In this document: positions 7,876 to 16,180 of the stretch, in pieces
Layout: the number at the start of each line of letters is the position of its first letter
Position numbering within the stretch: the stretch's first letter is position 1
NCBI RefSeq assembly: GCF_001591025.1
Contig: NZ_BCTZ01000003.1
Location: 1 to 64,000 of the forward strand
Length of the DNA stretch: 64,000 bases
DNA from: Sphingomonas soli NBRC 100801
GTDB lineage: Bacteria > Pseudomonadota > Alphaproteobacteria > Sphingomonadales > Sphingomonadaceae
Direction: 5' to 3'
Translations under genes and position numbers: made by a program
Notes under the pieces: model-generated
Seen by the model: only the letters and a program-made list of their open reading frames with translations
What the model was told of the DNA's origin: nothing
The model's database searches: none

Positions 7876-8703
7876 ATGGCGGCGACCGAGGCGACGTTCC
7901 CCGGATCGGGCGGGCTCAACATCTTCTACCGGGCATGGCGGCCAGAAGGCCCGCCGCGCGCCGTGGTGGTGATCTGCCACGGCGTCAATTCGCATGGCGG
8001 GCAGTATCTCTGGGCGGCCGAGCGGCTGGCGGAGCAGGGTTTCGCTGTGTTCGCGCTCGACCTGCGGGGCAGGGGCCGCTCGGACGGGCGGCGCTTCTAT
8101 GTCGAGGATGCCGCCGATTATGCCGGGGACGTCGCGGGCACGATTGCGATCGCCAAGGCGACATATCCGGGGATCAAGCTCTTCCTGCTCGGCCATAGCG
8201 CGGGCGGCGTGACGGGCTCGCTCTATGTGCTCGATCACCAGCACGAGATTGACGGGTTCATCTGCGAGAGCTTCGCATTTCAGGTGCCTGCGCCCGCCTT
8301 CGCGCTGGCGATCATCAAGTTCCTGGGGAAGGTCGTGCCCAGGCTCGGCGTGCTCAAGCTCCATAACAAGGATTTCTCGCGCGATCCGGCCTGGGTCGCG
8401 GCGCTGGATGCCGATCCATATACGCAGAATGAGAAGCAGCCCGCAGCGACCGTCGCCGCGCTGCTATATGCTGCGGACCGGATGCGCGTGGATTTTCCCA
8501 CGATCACCATCCCGCTGCTGATCCTCCACGGCACCGAAGACAAGGCGACGATGCCCGCAGGCAGCAAGTTCTTCTACGAAACCGCCGGATCGGCGGACAA
8601 GACGCTCAAGCTCTATGAGGGCCATTACCACGATCTGCTCGCCGATTACGGCAAGGAAAGCGTGATGGCGGATATCGGGGTGTGGCTCGCGGCTCGCGTA
8701 TAG
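7876..8703 (+). CDS. Alpha/beta hydrolase, monoacylglycerol lipase/lysophospholipase-like
   Basis: This 275-residue cytosolic enzyme belongs to the serine aminopeptidase S33/Hydrolase_4 group. It shows the oxyanion segment VVICHGVNSHGGQY, DLRGRGRSDGRR, the nucleophile elbow GHSAGG (Ser), a late acidic segment ILHGTEDKATMP with the probable catalytic Asp, and a catalytic His in YEGHYHDLLADY. The order and spacing match monoglyceride lipases. The start ATG 7876 follows GGGAGG at good spacing. There is no signal peptide. The gene stands alone between two co-directional genes and the tRNA cluster. The substrate is not determined by the sequence. Confidence 0.85.
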   Translation: MAATEATFPGSGGLNIFYRAWRPEGPPRAVVVICHGVNSHGGQYLWAAERLAEQGFAVFALDLRGRGRSDGRRFYVEDAADYAGDVAGTIAIAKATYPGIKLFLLGHSAGGVTGSLYVLDHQHEIDGFICESFAFQVPAPAFALAIIKFLGKVVPRLGVLKLHNKDFSRDPAWVAALDADPYTQNEKQPAATVAALLYAADRMRVDFPTITIPLLILHGTEDKATMPAGSKFFYETAGSADKTLKLYEGHYHDLLADYGKESVMADIGVWLAARV

Positions 8704-8762
8704 GAGAGCGGCGGACGGGCGCGCGGCATCGGCCGACAAAACCATATAGGTTTGTTCGGCAA

Positions 8763-8837
8763 TGGAGTCCGAGGCCGGAATCGAACCGGCTCTTCACGGG
8801 TTTGCAAGCCGCTGCGTTCCCATTTCGCCACTCGGAC
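8763..8837 (-). tRNA. tRNA-Cys (anticodon GCA)
   Basis: The minus-strand cloverleaf has acceptor GTCCGAG/CTCGGAC, anticodon GCA in the loop TTGCAAA, and T-arm GCCGG-TTCGATT-CCGGC. The discriminator is U73, the known cysteine identity base, and CCA is encoded (8765-8763). Confidence 0.93.
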
Positions 8838-8866
8838 CCGGGCCGGGCCAAGCCGCTGCCCTCAGG

Positions 8867-8939
8867 GGTGGCCGGCGGGATTTGCACCCGCTAGCACCGG
8901 AATCACAAACCGGCCGCGCACTATATTGCGTTCGGCCAC
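8867..8939 (-). tRNA. tRNA-His(GTG)-like element, non-canonical
   Basis: It has a perfect 7-bp acceptor (GTGGCCG/CGGCCAC), an anticodon arm with GTG (CCGG...TTGTGAT...CCGG, very close to tRNA-His) and a perfect T-stem (GCGGG/CCCGC). It lacks the D-loop GG pair: the D-arm is CGCA-ATATAG-TGCG, then a 3-nt junction. Its T-loop is TGCAAAT instead of TTCAAAT. The discriminator is C, as in many tRNA-His genes, but CCA is not encoded and no G-1 precedes it. It sits 30 bp upstream of tRNA-Cys on the same strand. It could be a decayed tRNA or a tRNA-like RNA with another job. Confidence 0.55.
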
Positions 8940-9313
8940 ACCTGAAGGCAGCAGAAAAGCTCGGAAAAATCGGGATTTCATGAGGCTGTGGCTTGCCGGC
9001 TTGAACCGCGTGCCTGACTTTATGACCGCACCCGTCAGACGGGCGCAGCCTAGCTATCCGTCAATGTCGGTGGGTAGCGGGTCGCGGACGCGAACAGAGA
9101 GGGATTGCGGTCATGATGCTCGCTCTCTAGCAGAGAATTATCCCCGTGGGAAGCCTATTTGGATAAAAATATCCGTGACGCGGCTGCGGCGGCAAATGAG
9201 ACTCCCTGTCTGGAGCCGAGCGGACGCGATTGAGAGGTCCGGCTGAGCGGGCTTGCCGATCTGGGGAATAGAAGGTCCGGGGGCGAATCGCTGGCGGAAT
9301 CGGCTTGTTCCGC
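8940..9313. other. 374 bp without a protein gene
   Basis: No credible ORF was found between the tRNA cluster and purQ. One structured segment stands out: 8984-9050 is closed by a 7-bp stem (GGCTGTG/CGCAGCC, with one G-U pair) and contains the hairpin CCCGT-CAG-ACGGG at 9031-9043. It does not fold as a standard tRNA on either strand. Confidence 0.5.
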
Positions 9314-9979
9314 TCAGGCGATCGCTTCGAGGAGCCCTTCGAACAGGCGGCGTCCGTCCGTGCCGCCATGCGCCGCTTCGATGCGACGTTCCGGGTGCGG
9401 CATCATGCCCAGCACGTTGCCGCTCTTGTTGAGTAGGCCCGCGATCCTGCGCGCGGAGCCATTGACGTCGGTGGCGTAGCGGAAGGCGACGCGTCCTTCG
9501 CCTTCGATCTCGTCGAGCGTCGCTGCGTCGGCAAAATAATTGCCGTCATGGTGCGCGACCGGAATCGTGATGCCTTCCCCGGCAGCATAGGCCGATGTGA
9601 AGATCGACTGCGAAGTCTCGACCGTGAGCGGCACATCGCGGCATACGAAGTTCAGCCCGGCGTTGCGCATCAGCGCGCCCGGCAGCAGCCCGGTTTCGGT
9701 GAGCACCTGGAAACCGTTGCAGATGCCGAGCACCGGCACCCCGCGTCCTGCCGCTTCGACCACCGCGCGCACCACGGGGGAGCGCGCAGCAATCGCGCCG
9801 CAACGCAGATAATCGCCATAGGAAAAGCCGCCGGGAAGCGCGATCAGGCCCAGGCCGGCGGGCAGTTCGCTTTCGCCATGCCACACCATTTCGGGTTTGC
9901 GGCCGGTCACGCTTTCCAGTGCGACTGCGATGTCGCGATCGCAGTTCGAGCCAGGGAAGACGATGACCGCGGTCTTCAC
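9314..9979 (-). CDS. purQ: Phosphoribosylformylglycinamidine synthase, glutaminase subunit PurQ
   Basis: PurQ releases ammonia from glutamine for the PurL step of purine synthesis (FGAR to FGAM). The 221-residue protein is a class I glutamine amidotransferase. The nucleophile Cys87 lies in [10 protein letters not shown], and HPE near the C-terminus (MMPHPERR) completes the triad. The N-terminal [13 protein letters not shown] is typical of PurQ. The start is GTG 9979, overlapping the purS stop as GTGA; the longer open frame upstream runs through purS. purL is not in the window. Confidence 0.96.
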   Translation of the reverse strand: MKTAVIVFPGSNCDRDIAVALESVTGRKPEMVWHGESELPAGLGLIALPGGFSYGDYLRCGAIAARSPVVRAVVEAAGRGVPVLGICNGFQVLTETGLLPGALMRNAGLNFVCRDVPLTVETSQSIFTSAYAAGEGITIPVAHHDGNYFADAATLDEIEGEGRVAFRYATDVNGSARRIAGLLNKSGNVLGMMPHPERRIEAAHGGTDGRRLFEGLLEAIA

Positions 9980-10206
9980 TGCTTTTCGATCCGGTAATTC
10001 TCGATCACTGTGTTGGCGAGCAGCTTGCGGCACATCTCGTCGATCGCGGCGTCGCTGGTCGACTCCGCGACCTCCAGCTCGAAGATCTTGCCCGCGCGAA
10101 CGTCGTCGACGCCCTCGAATCCTAGCCCGCCCAGGGCATGCTGGATGGCCTTGCCCTGTGGGTCGAGCACGCCGTTCTTTAGGGTGACGATGATGCGCAG
10201 CTTCAT
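9976..10206 (-). CDS. purS: Phosphoribosylformylglycinamidine synthase subunit PurS
   Basis: This 76-residue protein is normal for PurS, the small subunit that assembles PurL and PurQ into the FGAM synthase complex. Diagnostic segments are [16 protein letters not shown] at the start, [16 protein letters not shown] in the middle and [11 protein letters not shown] at the end. It overlaps purQ by 4 bp, so the two subunits are probably made in step. A 78-bp gap separates it from the Slam-like gene upstream on the same strand; this may mean separate promoters or a long operon starting at purC. Confidence 0.95.
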   Translation of the reverse strand: MKLRIIVTLKNGVLDPQGKAIQHALGGLGFEGVDDVRAGKIFELEVAESTSDAAIDEMCRKLLANTVIENYRIEKQ

Positions 10207-10284
10207 GGCCGCGCCCTATGGCGTGCCGGGCCGAGTCTCGCAACGTGAAATCTGCCCGCGCCCGGAAAGAGAGCGGCATGCGCG

Positions 10285-11655
10285 CTAGAAATAACGCGCC
10301 ACCGCGAATTTGAAGCGCAGCCGGTCGTTGGCGAAATAGGGCAGGGTGGAATCGATCCGCGAATAGGAAGCGCTCACCTGGGGCGAGAAGCCCCAGAGCC
10401 GGATCGAACGATTGCCCAGCGTCGCTCGCGCCGAATAGCGCCAGTCCTTGCGGGAGTCGTTGGAGAAGATCGTCATCGGCATGTCATAGACCGCCCGGCT
10501 AGCCGTGCCGCTGATCCCGAAGGTGATGCCATGCGGCAGCTCTCCGCCGAACCCCGCGATCACGCCCAGTTCCTTGCTCGAATAGACTTTCGCGACCAGC
10601 GCATCGCGCCGCGCGAACACGCCTGCGGAGGCGACGAGGCTCTTGCTCACTGCGCGCTCATAGGTGGCGTACAGGCCGGTCTGCCAACCGTCATAGTTGC
10701 CGTCGAAGCGCGCGTCGGTCTTGCGCGTATCAAGCTGCACGCCGATCTGCTGAGTGTTGCTGAGACGCATCTGGAAGCCGATCTTGATGCCGAACTGGCT
10801 GGTGACCAGCCGCCCGCCATACCAGCGCCGCGCGGTCAACGCCTGGAGCGATACGCTGGTGCCTTCCGATATCCGGTATTCGGCCCCGGCTGCCGCCTGG
10901 GTCTGCACGTCGTCGAAAGCTGTTCCGGCATAATTGCTGCCGCTGCCGTCCACATCGATCAGTGCCGAAAAGCGCTCCGCAACCGGCAGGCGCAGCCCGC
11001 CCGAAACCGAGGCGGTCTGCCCGGTGCCCGATCGCGCCTTTGCCTGCGCATCCAGCGTCAGCGGTAACTGCCAGCCGCCGAAATTGATGCTCACCTGATC
11101 CACCGAGGTGGCGTTGTTGATGTTGCTGTCCGGCGCGATGCCGAAATCCAGATCGAGCCGCCATGCGCGCCGCGCGCGAATCACGTCGCGCACCGCGCGG
11201 ATCGTGCGCGCCACGTCCTCGGGCAGGTCGTCGGTCTGCTCGGCCAGACGAAACTGCTTGTCGGCGCTCTGATATTTGCCGAGCGCCAGCATCTCGCGGC
11301 CCAGCTCCAGCCGCACGCGGGTCTGCGAGGGGTCTTCGGCAAGGATCGCCATGTAGAATTCGGCTGCTGCCGCGTGCTGGCCCTGCGCCGCTGCCAGCTG
11401 CCCGCTCAGGTAGCGGGTTTCGAGCTTGTACGCGGGGACCGTCGCGAGCGCGGCAAGCATCGGCCGCGCCTCATCGAAGCGCTTGGCCTCGATCAGCTTG
11501 GCCGTCTCGCCCAGGAGCTGATCCGGGGTCAGCCGGGCCTTGCAGGTCTCTGCCCGGCACTGGTCGAGCAGGGATCCGTTGGACAGGGATTGCGCGCCAG
11601 CCGCTGCCGGCGCCAGCAGCGCCGCCCACAGGGCAAACGCCGCGAGGAAGCGCAT
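10285..11655 (-). CDS. Surface lipoprotein assembly modifier (Slam, DUF560) outer-membrane protein
   Basis: Slam proteins move lipoproteins across the outer membrane to the cell surface. The 456-residue product has a signal peptide (about 1-22, ending AAAGAQS), an N-terminal TPR-like helical part (about 40-150, including [18 protein letters not shown]) and a C-terminal beta-barrel of about 14 strands. The barrel has frequent aromatic ends ([18 protein letters not shown]) and ends in Phe (FKFAVARYF), the usual outer-membrane assembly signal. It starts at ATG 11655, one base inside the stop of the lipoprotein gene upstream (TAATG), which links transporter and substrate. The call rests on architecture and pairing. 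Confidence 0.82.
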   Translation of the reverse strand: MRFLAAFALWAALLAPAAAGAQSLSNGSLLDQCRAETCKARLTPDQLLGETAKLIEAKRFDEARPMLAALATVPAYKLETRYLSGQLAAAQGQHAAAAEFYMAILAEDPSQTRVRLELGREMLALGKYQSADKQFRLAEQTDDLPEDVARTIRAVRDVIRARRAWRLDLDFGIAPDSNINNATSVDQVSINFGGWQLPLTLDAQAKARSGTGQTASVSGGLRLPVAERFSALIDVDGSGSNYAGTAFDDVQTQAAAGAEYRISEGTSVSLQALTARRWYGGRLVTSQFGIKIGFQMRLSNTQQIGVQLDTRKTDARFDGNYDGWQTGLYATYERAVSKSLVASAGVFARRDALVAKVYSSKELGVIAGFGGELPHGITFGISGTASRAVYDMPMTIFSNDSRKDWRYSARATLGNRSIRLWGFSPQVSASYSRIDSTLPYFANDRLRFKFAVARYF

Positions 11656-12887
11656 TACGGCTTCTTGCCGGTGTAGGCGCCGAGGATGTCGATCCGCTCA
11701 TCGGGCGTGCCGCCGACGATGCGCCAGCCGCCGCCGATCTCCTGGCCGTTGGGCCCGAAGAATGCGCCGTCGAAGCTCGAGCCCGCGATCAGCAGCGTGA
11801 AGCTGCCCAGGCCGGGCCGGGTGAAGGTCGCGGTGGTGAAGCGGCCGGTGAAGCCGCCCGTGTTGACCAGATCGATCGTGCCGATCGCATTCGCCGAGAA
11901 TACCGAGCCGGTCGGCAGCGAATGCACGCGGCTGGTATAGGCGTCATAGGTCGGTGCCAGCATCGTGCCGGTGAAGGTGGAGGCGACCGCCAGCGTTGCG
12001 AAGTTGATGTCGGTGCTGTGCGTGCCCTGCATCCATTGGAGGTAGGTAGGGGCGCTGGGATCGGTGTCGAGATTGGGGTTGAACGCGACCGATGCGATCA
12101 TCTCGCCGGTATAGGTGCCGGAGCCGGTCTTGGGCACGGCGGTGTTGTTGGTCCGCTCGCCGAACACGAATGCCGCGCGGTCCAGGCTGTAATTCTCGCG
12201 CAGGCGCGGCGTGACCGATCCTGTCGGCGTCTCCTCGGCGGCGCTGATCGTGTTGCGCACGAAACCGGCATAGGTGACGTATTTCGTGGTGGTGCCGGGC
12301 TTCTGGTAGAAGAATGTCTGGTTGGTCGAGGTGTAGCCGTCCGCACCCACCGCATAGGTCGATCCTGCGGCGCCATAGCCCGATGTATAATAGGCGCTGG
12401 CGGGGGATAGCAGCGAACCGCTGCCGCTGCCTGCCTCCAGATACTGGATCTGCCGCGCCGAATCGAAATTGGGAACGCCCGGCTGCGGCTGGATCGCGCC
12501 GCCAAAGTCCGTGCGGTGCGCGGGGTCCTGGAAGCGGAAGGCCGCGACGTTCACCATGCCCTTCGGCCGGGTGATCGTCAGCTCGAAGATCGCGTCGCGG
12601 GGATTATAGGTCAGGCTGATGCCGCTATCGCGCGCCGTGTTTGCGTCGCCCGCGTAAAGCTGTCCGGCTTGTCCTGCGCCGTCAGACAGCGTGGAATATT
12701 GATAATGCTGGACCGCCCCGAGACCTTCATAGGTCTTGCTCTCGGTGGGGCTGACGAAGCTGTGCGTAGGGGTGGGCGTGCCCACCGGGGCTGCGGCGCT
12801 GCCGACGGTCTGCGGGCGAGTGTCGCCGCCACAGGCGGCCAGCGTGACCGCGCCCGAAAGGGCAACCAGGTTGCGGAACGAACGCAT
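11655..12887 (-). CDS. Slam-dependent surface lipoprotein with TbpB-like C-terminal barrel
   Basis: The 410-residue product has a lipoprotein signal with lipobox LAAC (Cys19), then a low-complexity linker rich in Ala, Pro and Thr. The body is rich in Gly, Thr and Tyr. The C-terminus holds the TbpB-type barrel hallmark FDGAFFGPNGQEIGGGW, known from transferrin-, hemoglobin- and factor-H-binding surface lipoproteins. The stop overlaps the ATG of the Slam-like gene. The ligand cannot be read from sequence; iron or heme sources are likely by analogy. No Fur box was recognised in the 168 bp upstream. Confidence 0.8.
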   Translation of the reverse strand: MRSFRNLVALSGAVTLAACGGDTRPQTVGSAAAPVGTPTPTHSFVSPTESKTYEGLGAVQHYQYSTLSDGAGQAGQLYAGDANTARDSGISLTYNPRDAIFELTITRPKGMVNVAAFRFQDPAHRTDFGGAIQPQPGVPNFDSARQIQYLEAGSGSGSLLSPASAYYTSGYGAAGSTYAVGADGYTSTNQTFFYQKPGTTTKYVTYAGFVRNTISAAEETPTGSVTPRLRENYSLDRAAFVFGERTNNTAVPKTGSGTYTGEMIASVAFNPNLDTDPSAPTYLQWMQGTHSTDINFATLAVASTFTGTMLAPTYDAYTSRVHSLPTGSVFSANAIGTIDLVNTGGFTGRFTTATFTRPGLGSFTLLIAGSSFDGAFFGPNGQEIGGGWRIVGGTPDERIDILGAYTGKKP

Positions 12888-13055
12888 CGAAAATCCCCCT
12901 GAGAGTTCCGATGCAGGGGTAAGCAGATGTGGTTAAGAAGCTGTTTATGCCCAAAGCGTAAAAAGGGATGACCCGGGCGCAACTATAGCGCCTGGCCATG
13001 TTATTCGCGGCTCGGATGCCGCTTTACTGCCTTTTCATCCGATGGCGCGGGAGTG

Positions 13056-13835
13056 TTACTTCCCGCGCTTCTTCCGGTGCGTTTCCAGATCGAGAACCGC
13101 AGAATCCTCACCCTCGGGCAGCAGGCCAAGGCGGCGCGCCACTTCCTGATAGGCTTCGACCTCGCCGCCAAGATCGCGGCGGAACCGGTCCTTGTCGAGC
13201 TTCTCGTTGGTGGTCATGTCCCACAGGCGGCAGCCATCGGGGCTGATTTCGTCGGCCAGGATGATGCGCGGATAATCATTATCCCAGATCCGCCCGAATT
13301 CGAGCTTGAAGTCGACCAGGCGGATGCCGATTCCCGCGAAAAGACCGGCCAGGAAGTCGTTCACGCGGATCGCCATGTCGGCCATGTCGTGCAGTTCTTC
13401 CTGCGCGGCCCAGCCGAAAGCGAGGATATGCTCGTCGGTGACCATCGGATCGCCGAGCGCATCGTCCTTGTAATAATATTCGATGATCGTGCGGGGTAGG
13501 GGCGTGCCCTCTTCTATCCCCAGCCGCTTGGCGAGCGATCCGGCCACGACATTACGCACCACCACTTCAATGGGCACGATCTCAACCTGACGAATAAGTT
13601 GTTCGCGCATGTTGAGACGGCGTATGAAGTGTGTGGGTACCCCGATATTGCCGAGCAGCGTAAAGACATGCTCGGAGATCCGGTTGTTCAGCACGCCCTT
13701 GCCGCTGATCGTGCCCTTTTTCTGGGCGTTGAACGCGGTCGCGTCGTCCTTGAAATATTGGATGAGCGTGCCCGGCTCCGGGCCCTCATAGAGGATCTTC
13801 GCCTTGCCCTCGTAGATCTGCCGGCGGCGTGCCAT
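13056..13835 (-). CDS. purC: SAICAR synthetase PurC
   Basis: PurC joins aspartate to CAIR in purine synthesis. The 259-residue protein has the standard features: an N-terminal [16 protein letters not shown], the ATP-binding segment [31 protein letters not shown], and the Asp-rich [13 protein letters not shown] near the active site. The start is ATG 13835 ([10 protein letters not shown]). A longer in-frame reading from 13937 is unsupported. Its stop lies inside a short hairpin (GCGGGA/TCCCGC) with no T-run, so transcription may continue into the downstream lipoprotein gene. Confidence 0.96.
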   Translation of the reverse strand: MARRRQIYEGKAKILYEGPEPGTLIQYFKDDATAFNAQKKGTISGKGVLNNRISEHVFTLLGNIGVPTHFIRRLNMREQLIRQVEIVPIEVVVRNVVAGSLAKRLGIEEGTPLPRTIIEYYYKDDALGDPMVTDEHILAFGWAAQEELHDMADMAIRVNDFLAGLFAGIGIRLVDFKLEFGRIWDNDYPRIILADEISPDGCRLWDMTTNEKLDKDRFRRDLGGEVEAYQEVARRLGLLPEGEDSAVLDLETHRKKRGK

Positions 13836-13943
13836 TTGAGTCCCCTGAAATACATGGCCCCGGCGCCGCGGAGGACCGCGTCTGCGCCGGGGCCGTGGAA
13901 TGGCCGGGCCTATATCGGAAGGGCCGCCGCCACGCAATCAGGG

Positions 13944-14786
13944 TTAGGCGGGTGTCCTTTCGCCCTTTCGGCGGAGCCAGCGGACCAGCATCCCCAGCGG
14001 GAAGACGAGCAGCACCCACGGCAGCAGGTAGATCGCCAGCGTGAAGACGGCGCGCAGCCCGATCAGGAAGGTGGCGGCAGATGCCTGGGTGGCATCGCCG
14101 AGTTGCGCGCCGACGCTGCCTGCATTGGCCGAAGGCGCGATGGCCAGGTATCGAATGTCGAATTCGGACATTGCAACGCGGCCCTGCTGCGTTTTCAGCC
14201 AGGCGTGGGCCTGCTCAAGGTCCTCCTGCGCGGCGGTGACGCTCCGTTCGGCCTCGACCAGCTCGCTTACGCTGCCTTTGCGGGTGCGCAACACGGCGGT
14301 GAGCCGCGCCACGAGCAATTCGCGCTGCTTGATCCGTGCCTGTGTGTCGACGATCGATTTGGAAACGTCCTCGCCCTCCACCTTCGTATCGGTGGAACGG
14401 CCGCCTGCATCTTCGATAACCTTGGAAAGCTCGCTGGAAAAGGCGCGGGCCTCGCTGCTGACGACGCGCAGCTTGAGAGAGCCGGCCCCGGTCTGATCGG
14501 TACCCGTGCCGCGCTCCAATGACAGGATCTGGCAGCGCGCGGCGCCCATATCCTCGCACAGGCCGCGGTGCCGGTCCTGCGTGCTGGCGAGCTTGTCCTC
14601 GGGAATGAGGAAGCCGAGCGACCAAGCGTAGGCCAGTTGTGGCACGCTTCCTGCGACGGTGTCCGCCTTTGCGCCGTCGTCTGCGGTGGCGGCGGTTCCG
14701 ACGGATTCGCTGGCGGTGCTGTCCTTGTCTGCAGAGCAGGCGCTCAGGCTAAAGGTGGCGACAGAAAGGGCAATTAAGGCGCGGAT
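13944..14786 (-). CDS. DUF4349 lipoprotein, start codon apparently lost
   Basis: The frame encodes a lipoprotein signal (RALIALSVATFSLSAC), an acidic linker, a DUF4349 domain with long alpha helices (SELVEAERSVTAAQEDLEQA), and a C-terminal membrane helix (IYLLPWVLLVFPLGMLV). No in-frame ATG, GTG or TTG occurs between the upstream stop (14831-14829) and the lipobox Cys (14738-14736). The first standard in-frame start, GTG 14645, would remove the signal. The best-placed candidate is ATC at 14786-14784, eight bases after GGGAG; one base change would make it ATG. That base is the outermost pair of a perfect 17-bp palindrome. DUF4349 function is unknown. The gene may be silent, use ATC, or carry a sequence error. 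Confidence 0.7.
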   Translation of the reverse strand: MRALIALSVATFSLSACSADKDSTASESVGTAATADDGAKADTVAGSVPQLAYAWSLGFLIPEDKLASTQDRHRGLCEDMGAARCQILSLERGTGTDQTGAGSLKLRVVSSEARAFSSELSKVIEDAGGRSTDTKVEGEDVSKSIVDTQARIKQRELLVARLTAVLRTRKGSVSELVEAERSVTAAQEDLEQAHAWLKTQQGRVAMSEFDIRYLAIAPSANAGSVGAQLGDATQASAATFLIGLRAVFTLAIYLLPWVLLVFPLGMLVRWLRRKGERTPA

Positions 14787-14822
14787 GGCATTATCTCCCG
14801 TAGTCCGGGAGATAATGCCATC
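14784..14822. repeat. Perfect 17-bp palindrome over the DUF4349 start region
   Basis: GATGGCATTATCTCCCG (14784-14800) and its exact reverse complement (14806-14822) are separated by TAGTC. Neither side is followed by a T-run, so it is not an intrinsic terminator. The minus-strand arm nearest the gene contains its ribosome site and ends exactly at the expected start codon. Confidence 0.95.
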
Positions 14823-14896
14823 ACAACGCTATGACTTAATCAAGACACAATCGCGCCACATTTACGGTGAAATTGTGGCAAGGCTGGTCCCGACCG

Positions 14897-15793
14897 CTAA
14901 TCTTCGTCCCGATCGAACCAGCGTTGCATCAGCGTGCGCTTGTCGCGAGCGGGGGGCGGAGGCGCGTGATAATCGCCATCGCCGTGCTGATAGGCGGCGG
15001 GCTCGGCGTCACCATTGCCAACCGGGCGACCATGGATGATCCAGCGCAGGATAAGCACCACCACCAGCATCAGCAGCAGCCACGGTCCCACGCCCGCGAG
15101 GATCACCACCAGTTGCGCCAGTGAGTTGTTCAGCGTCTGTCCCGCATTGCGGAAATTGGCGCTGGATGATCCGAGACCGGTAAGCGCGTTGCTCGATTCA
15201 TAGGTGAGCAGCAAAGGCGCTGTCGCCAGGGTCTGACCCTGGCTTGCTTCGCTCTCCGCGATTTCCGCCAGCGCCGCAGTGATCCGCTGCGCGCGTGCTG
15301 CCCCTTCGGGCGTGCGCAGGCCCTGTGCGTTGCTCAGCCGCTCGCGCAGGCGGTTGACCACCGCCGTGCTGCGCGCCTGGGTGGTCGCGTCGGAACCCTT
15401 GATTTCCGTGTCGATCAGCACGCCGTCCGAACCGGTGACGTTGTTGGTGACGGCGTCGCCAAAATTGCGAGCGATCGAGGGGTCAATGCGGATCGTCAGC
15501 ACCGCGCGGGTATGGTTCGAATCATCCACCCGGTAGCGCATCGACAGGATACGGCAGCGCGCCGGCCCCAGCCGGTCGCACGCATCCGCGTTCGACTGGA
15601 GCACGCCCTTCACCCGGTTGCCGGGCAGGCGATAGGCATAGCGATAATCAAATCCCGTGCCGGTAGAGGCAAAGGCTTCCGCATCCGCCGCAGTGGCGAA
15701 TTCCGATTTGTCCTTGGCTGCGGAGGGTTTCGCCGTCCCATTGTCGCAACCCGCGAGCAGCGCCAGCGCCGCCAAAGCCCATACGACTCGCAT
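14897..15793 (-). CDS. DUF4349 lipoprotein
   Basis: The 298-residue product starts MRVVWALAALALLAGC, a lipoprotein signal with lipobox LAGC. It is a paralogue of the next gene downstream, sharing the ACDRLGPARCRILSM-type segment, a helical middle and a C-terminal membrane helix (LVVILAGVGPWLLLMLVVVLIL). It ends in a charged, proline-containing cytoplasmic tail. The start ATG 15793 follows GGGAGG. It lies about 110 bp upstream of the other DUF4349 gene on the same strand, with the large palindrome in the gap. The function of this family is not established. Confidence 0.85.
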   Translation of the reverse strand: MRVVWALAALALLAGCDNGTAKPSAAKDKSEFATAADAEAFASTGTGFDYRYAYRLPGNRVKGVLQSNADACDRLGPARCRILSMRYRVDDSNHTRAVLTIRIDPSIARNFGDAVTNNVTGSDGVLIDTEIKGSDATTQARSTAVVNRLRERLSNAQGLRTPEGAARAQRITAALAEIAESEASQGQTLATAPLLLTYESSNALTGLGSSSANFRNAGQTLNNSLAQLVVILAGVGPWLLLMLVVVLILRWIIHGRPVGNGDAEPAAYQHGDGDYHAPPPPARDKRTLMQRWFDRDED

Positions 15794-15927
15794 CGAGTCC
15801 TCCCTGTTGGTTGACAGGGAAGTAACCGGTTTTTGGGCGGCGCCCAACTGGATGCCACGAGCGAGCGTTCCGTTTCGGGAAGCACATCCCTCCGCGCCCT
15901 TCCCGAGGCGCAAAAGGTTGAGCCGGG

Positions 15928-16077
15928 TCAGCGGCGCGAGTGCTTCCAGGGGGCGTCAAACTGGATCTCGGTAAGCCGCTTGAATCCATAAGACAGCTTT
16001 TGAATCAGCGTTGCGACAGAATCGCTCAGATGATGATGGGCGTCGGCCCAGTTATGGCTGTCAAAATCGCGTCCCAT
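15928..16077 (-). CDS. Small protein, 49 residues
   Basis: An ORF on the minus strand begins ATG 16077 after a strong ribosome site (GAGGAG, 7 nt spacing) and ends TGA at 15928. The product begins MGRDFDSHNWADAHHHL and ends DAPWKHSRR. It is rich in His, Asp and Trp, with a central amphipathic stretch (LSDSVATLIQKLSYGFKRL) that could form one helix. I do not recognise a family. It is divergent from the LysR gene, with 103 bp between the starts, so that regulator may control it. Support is the ribosome site and protein-like composition. Confidence 0.55.
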   Translation of the reverse strand: MGRDFDSHNWADAHHHLSDSVATLIQKLSYGFKRLTEIQFDAPWKHSRR

Positions 16078-16180
16078 TTCTGATCTCCTCAATTTTCAGA
16101 CGCATCGGAGATGGTCGTTTCGCAGCCGGAGCGCCAACAAATCGTTGGACGCAATCGACAAGTACGGCTTATGCTAGGTA

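Noticed and set aside
12888..13055. Fur box before the surface lipoprotein gene
   Set aside because: No convincing inverted hexamer match was found.
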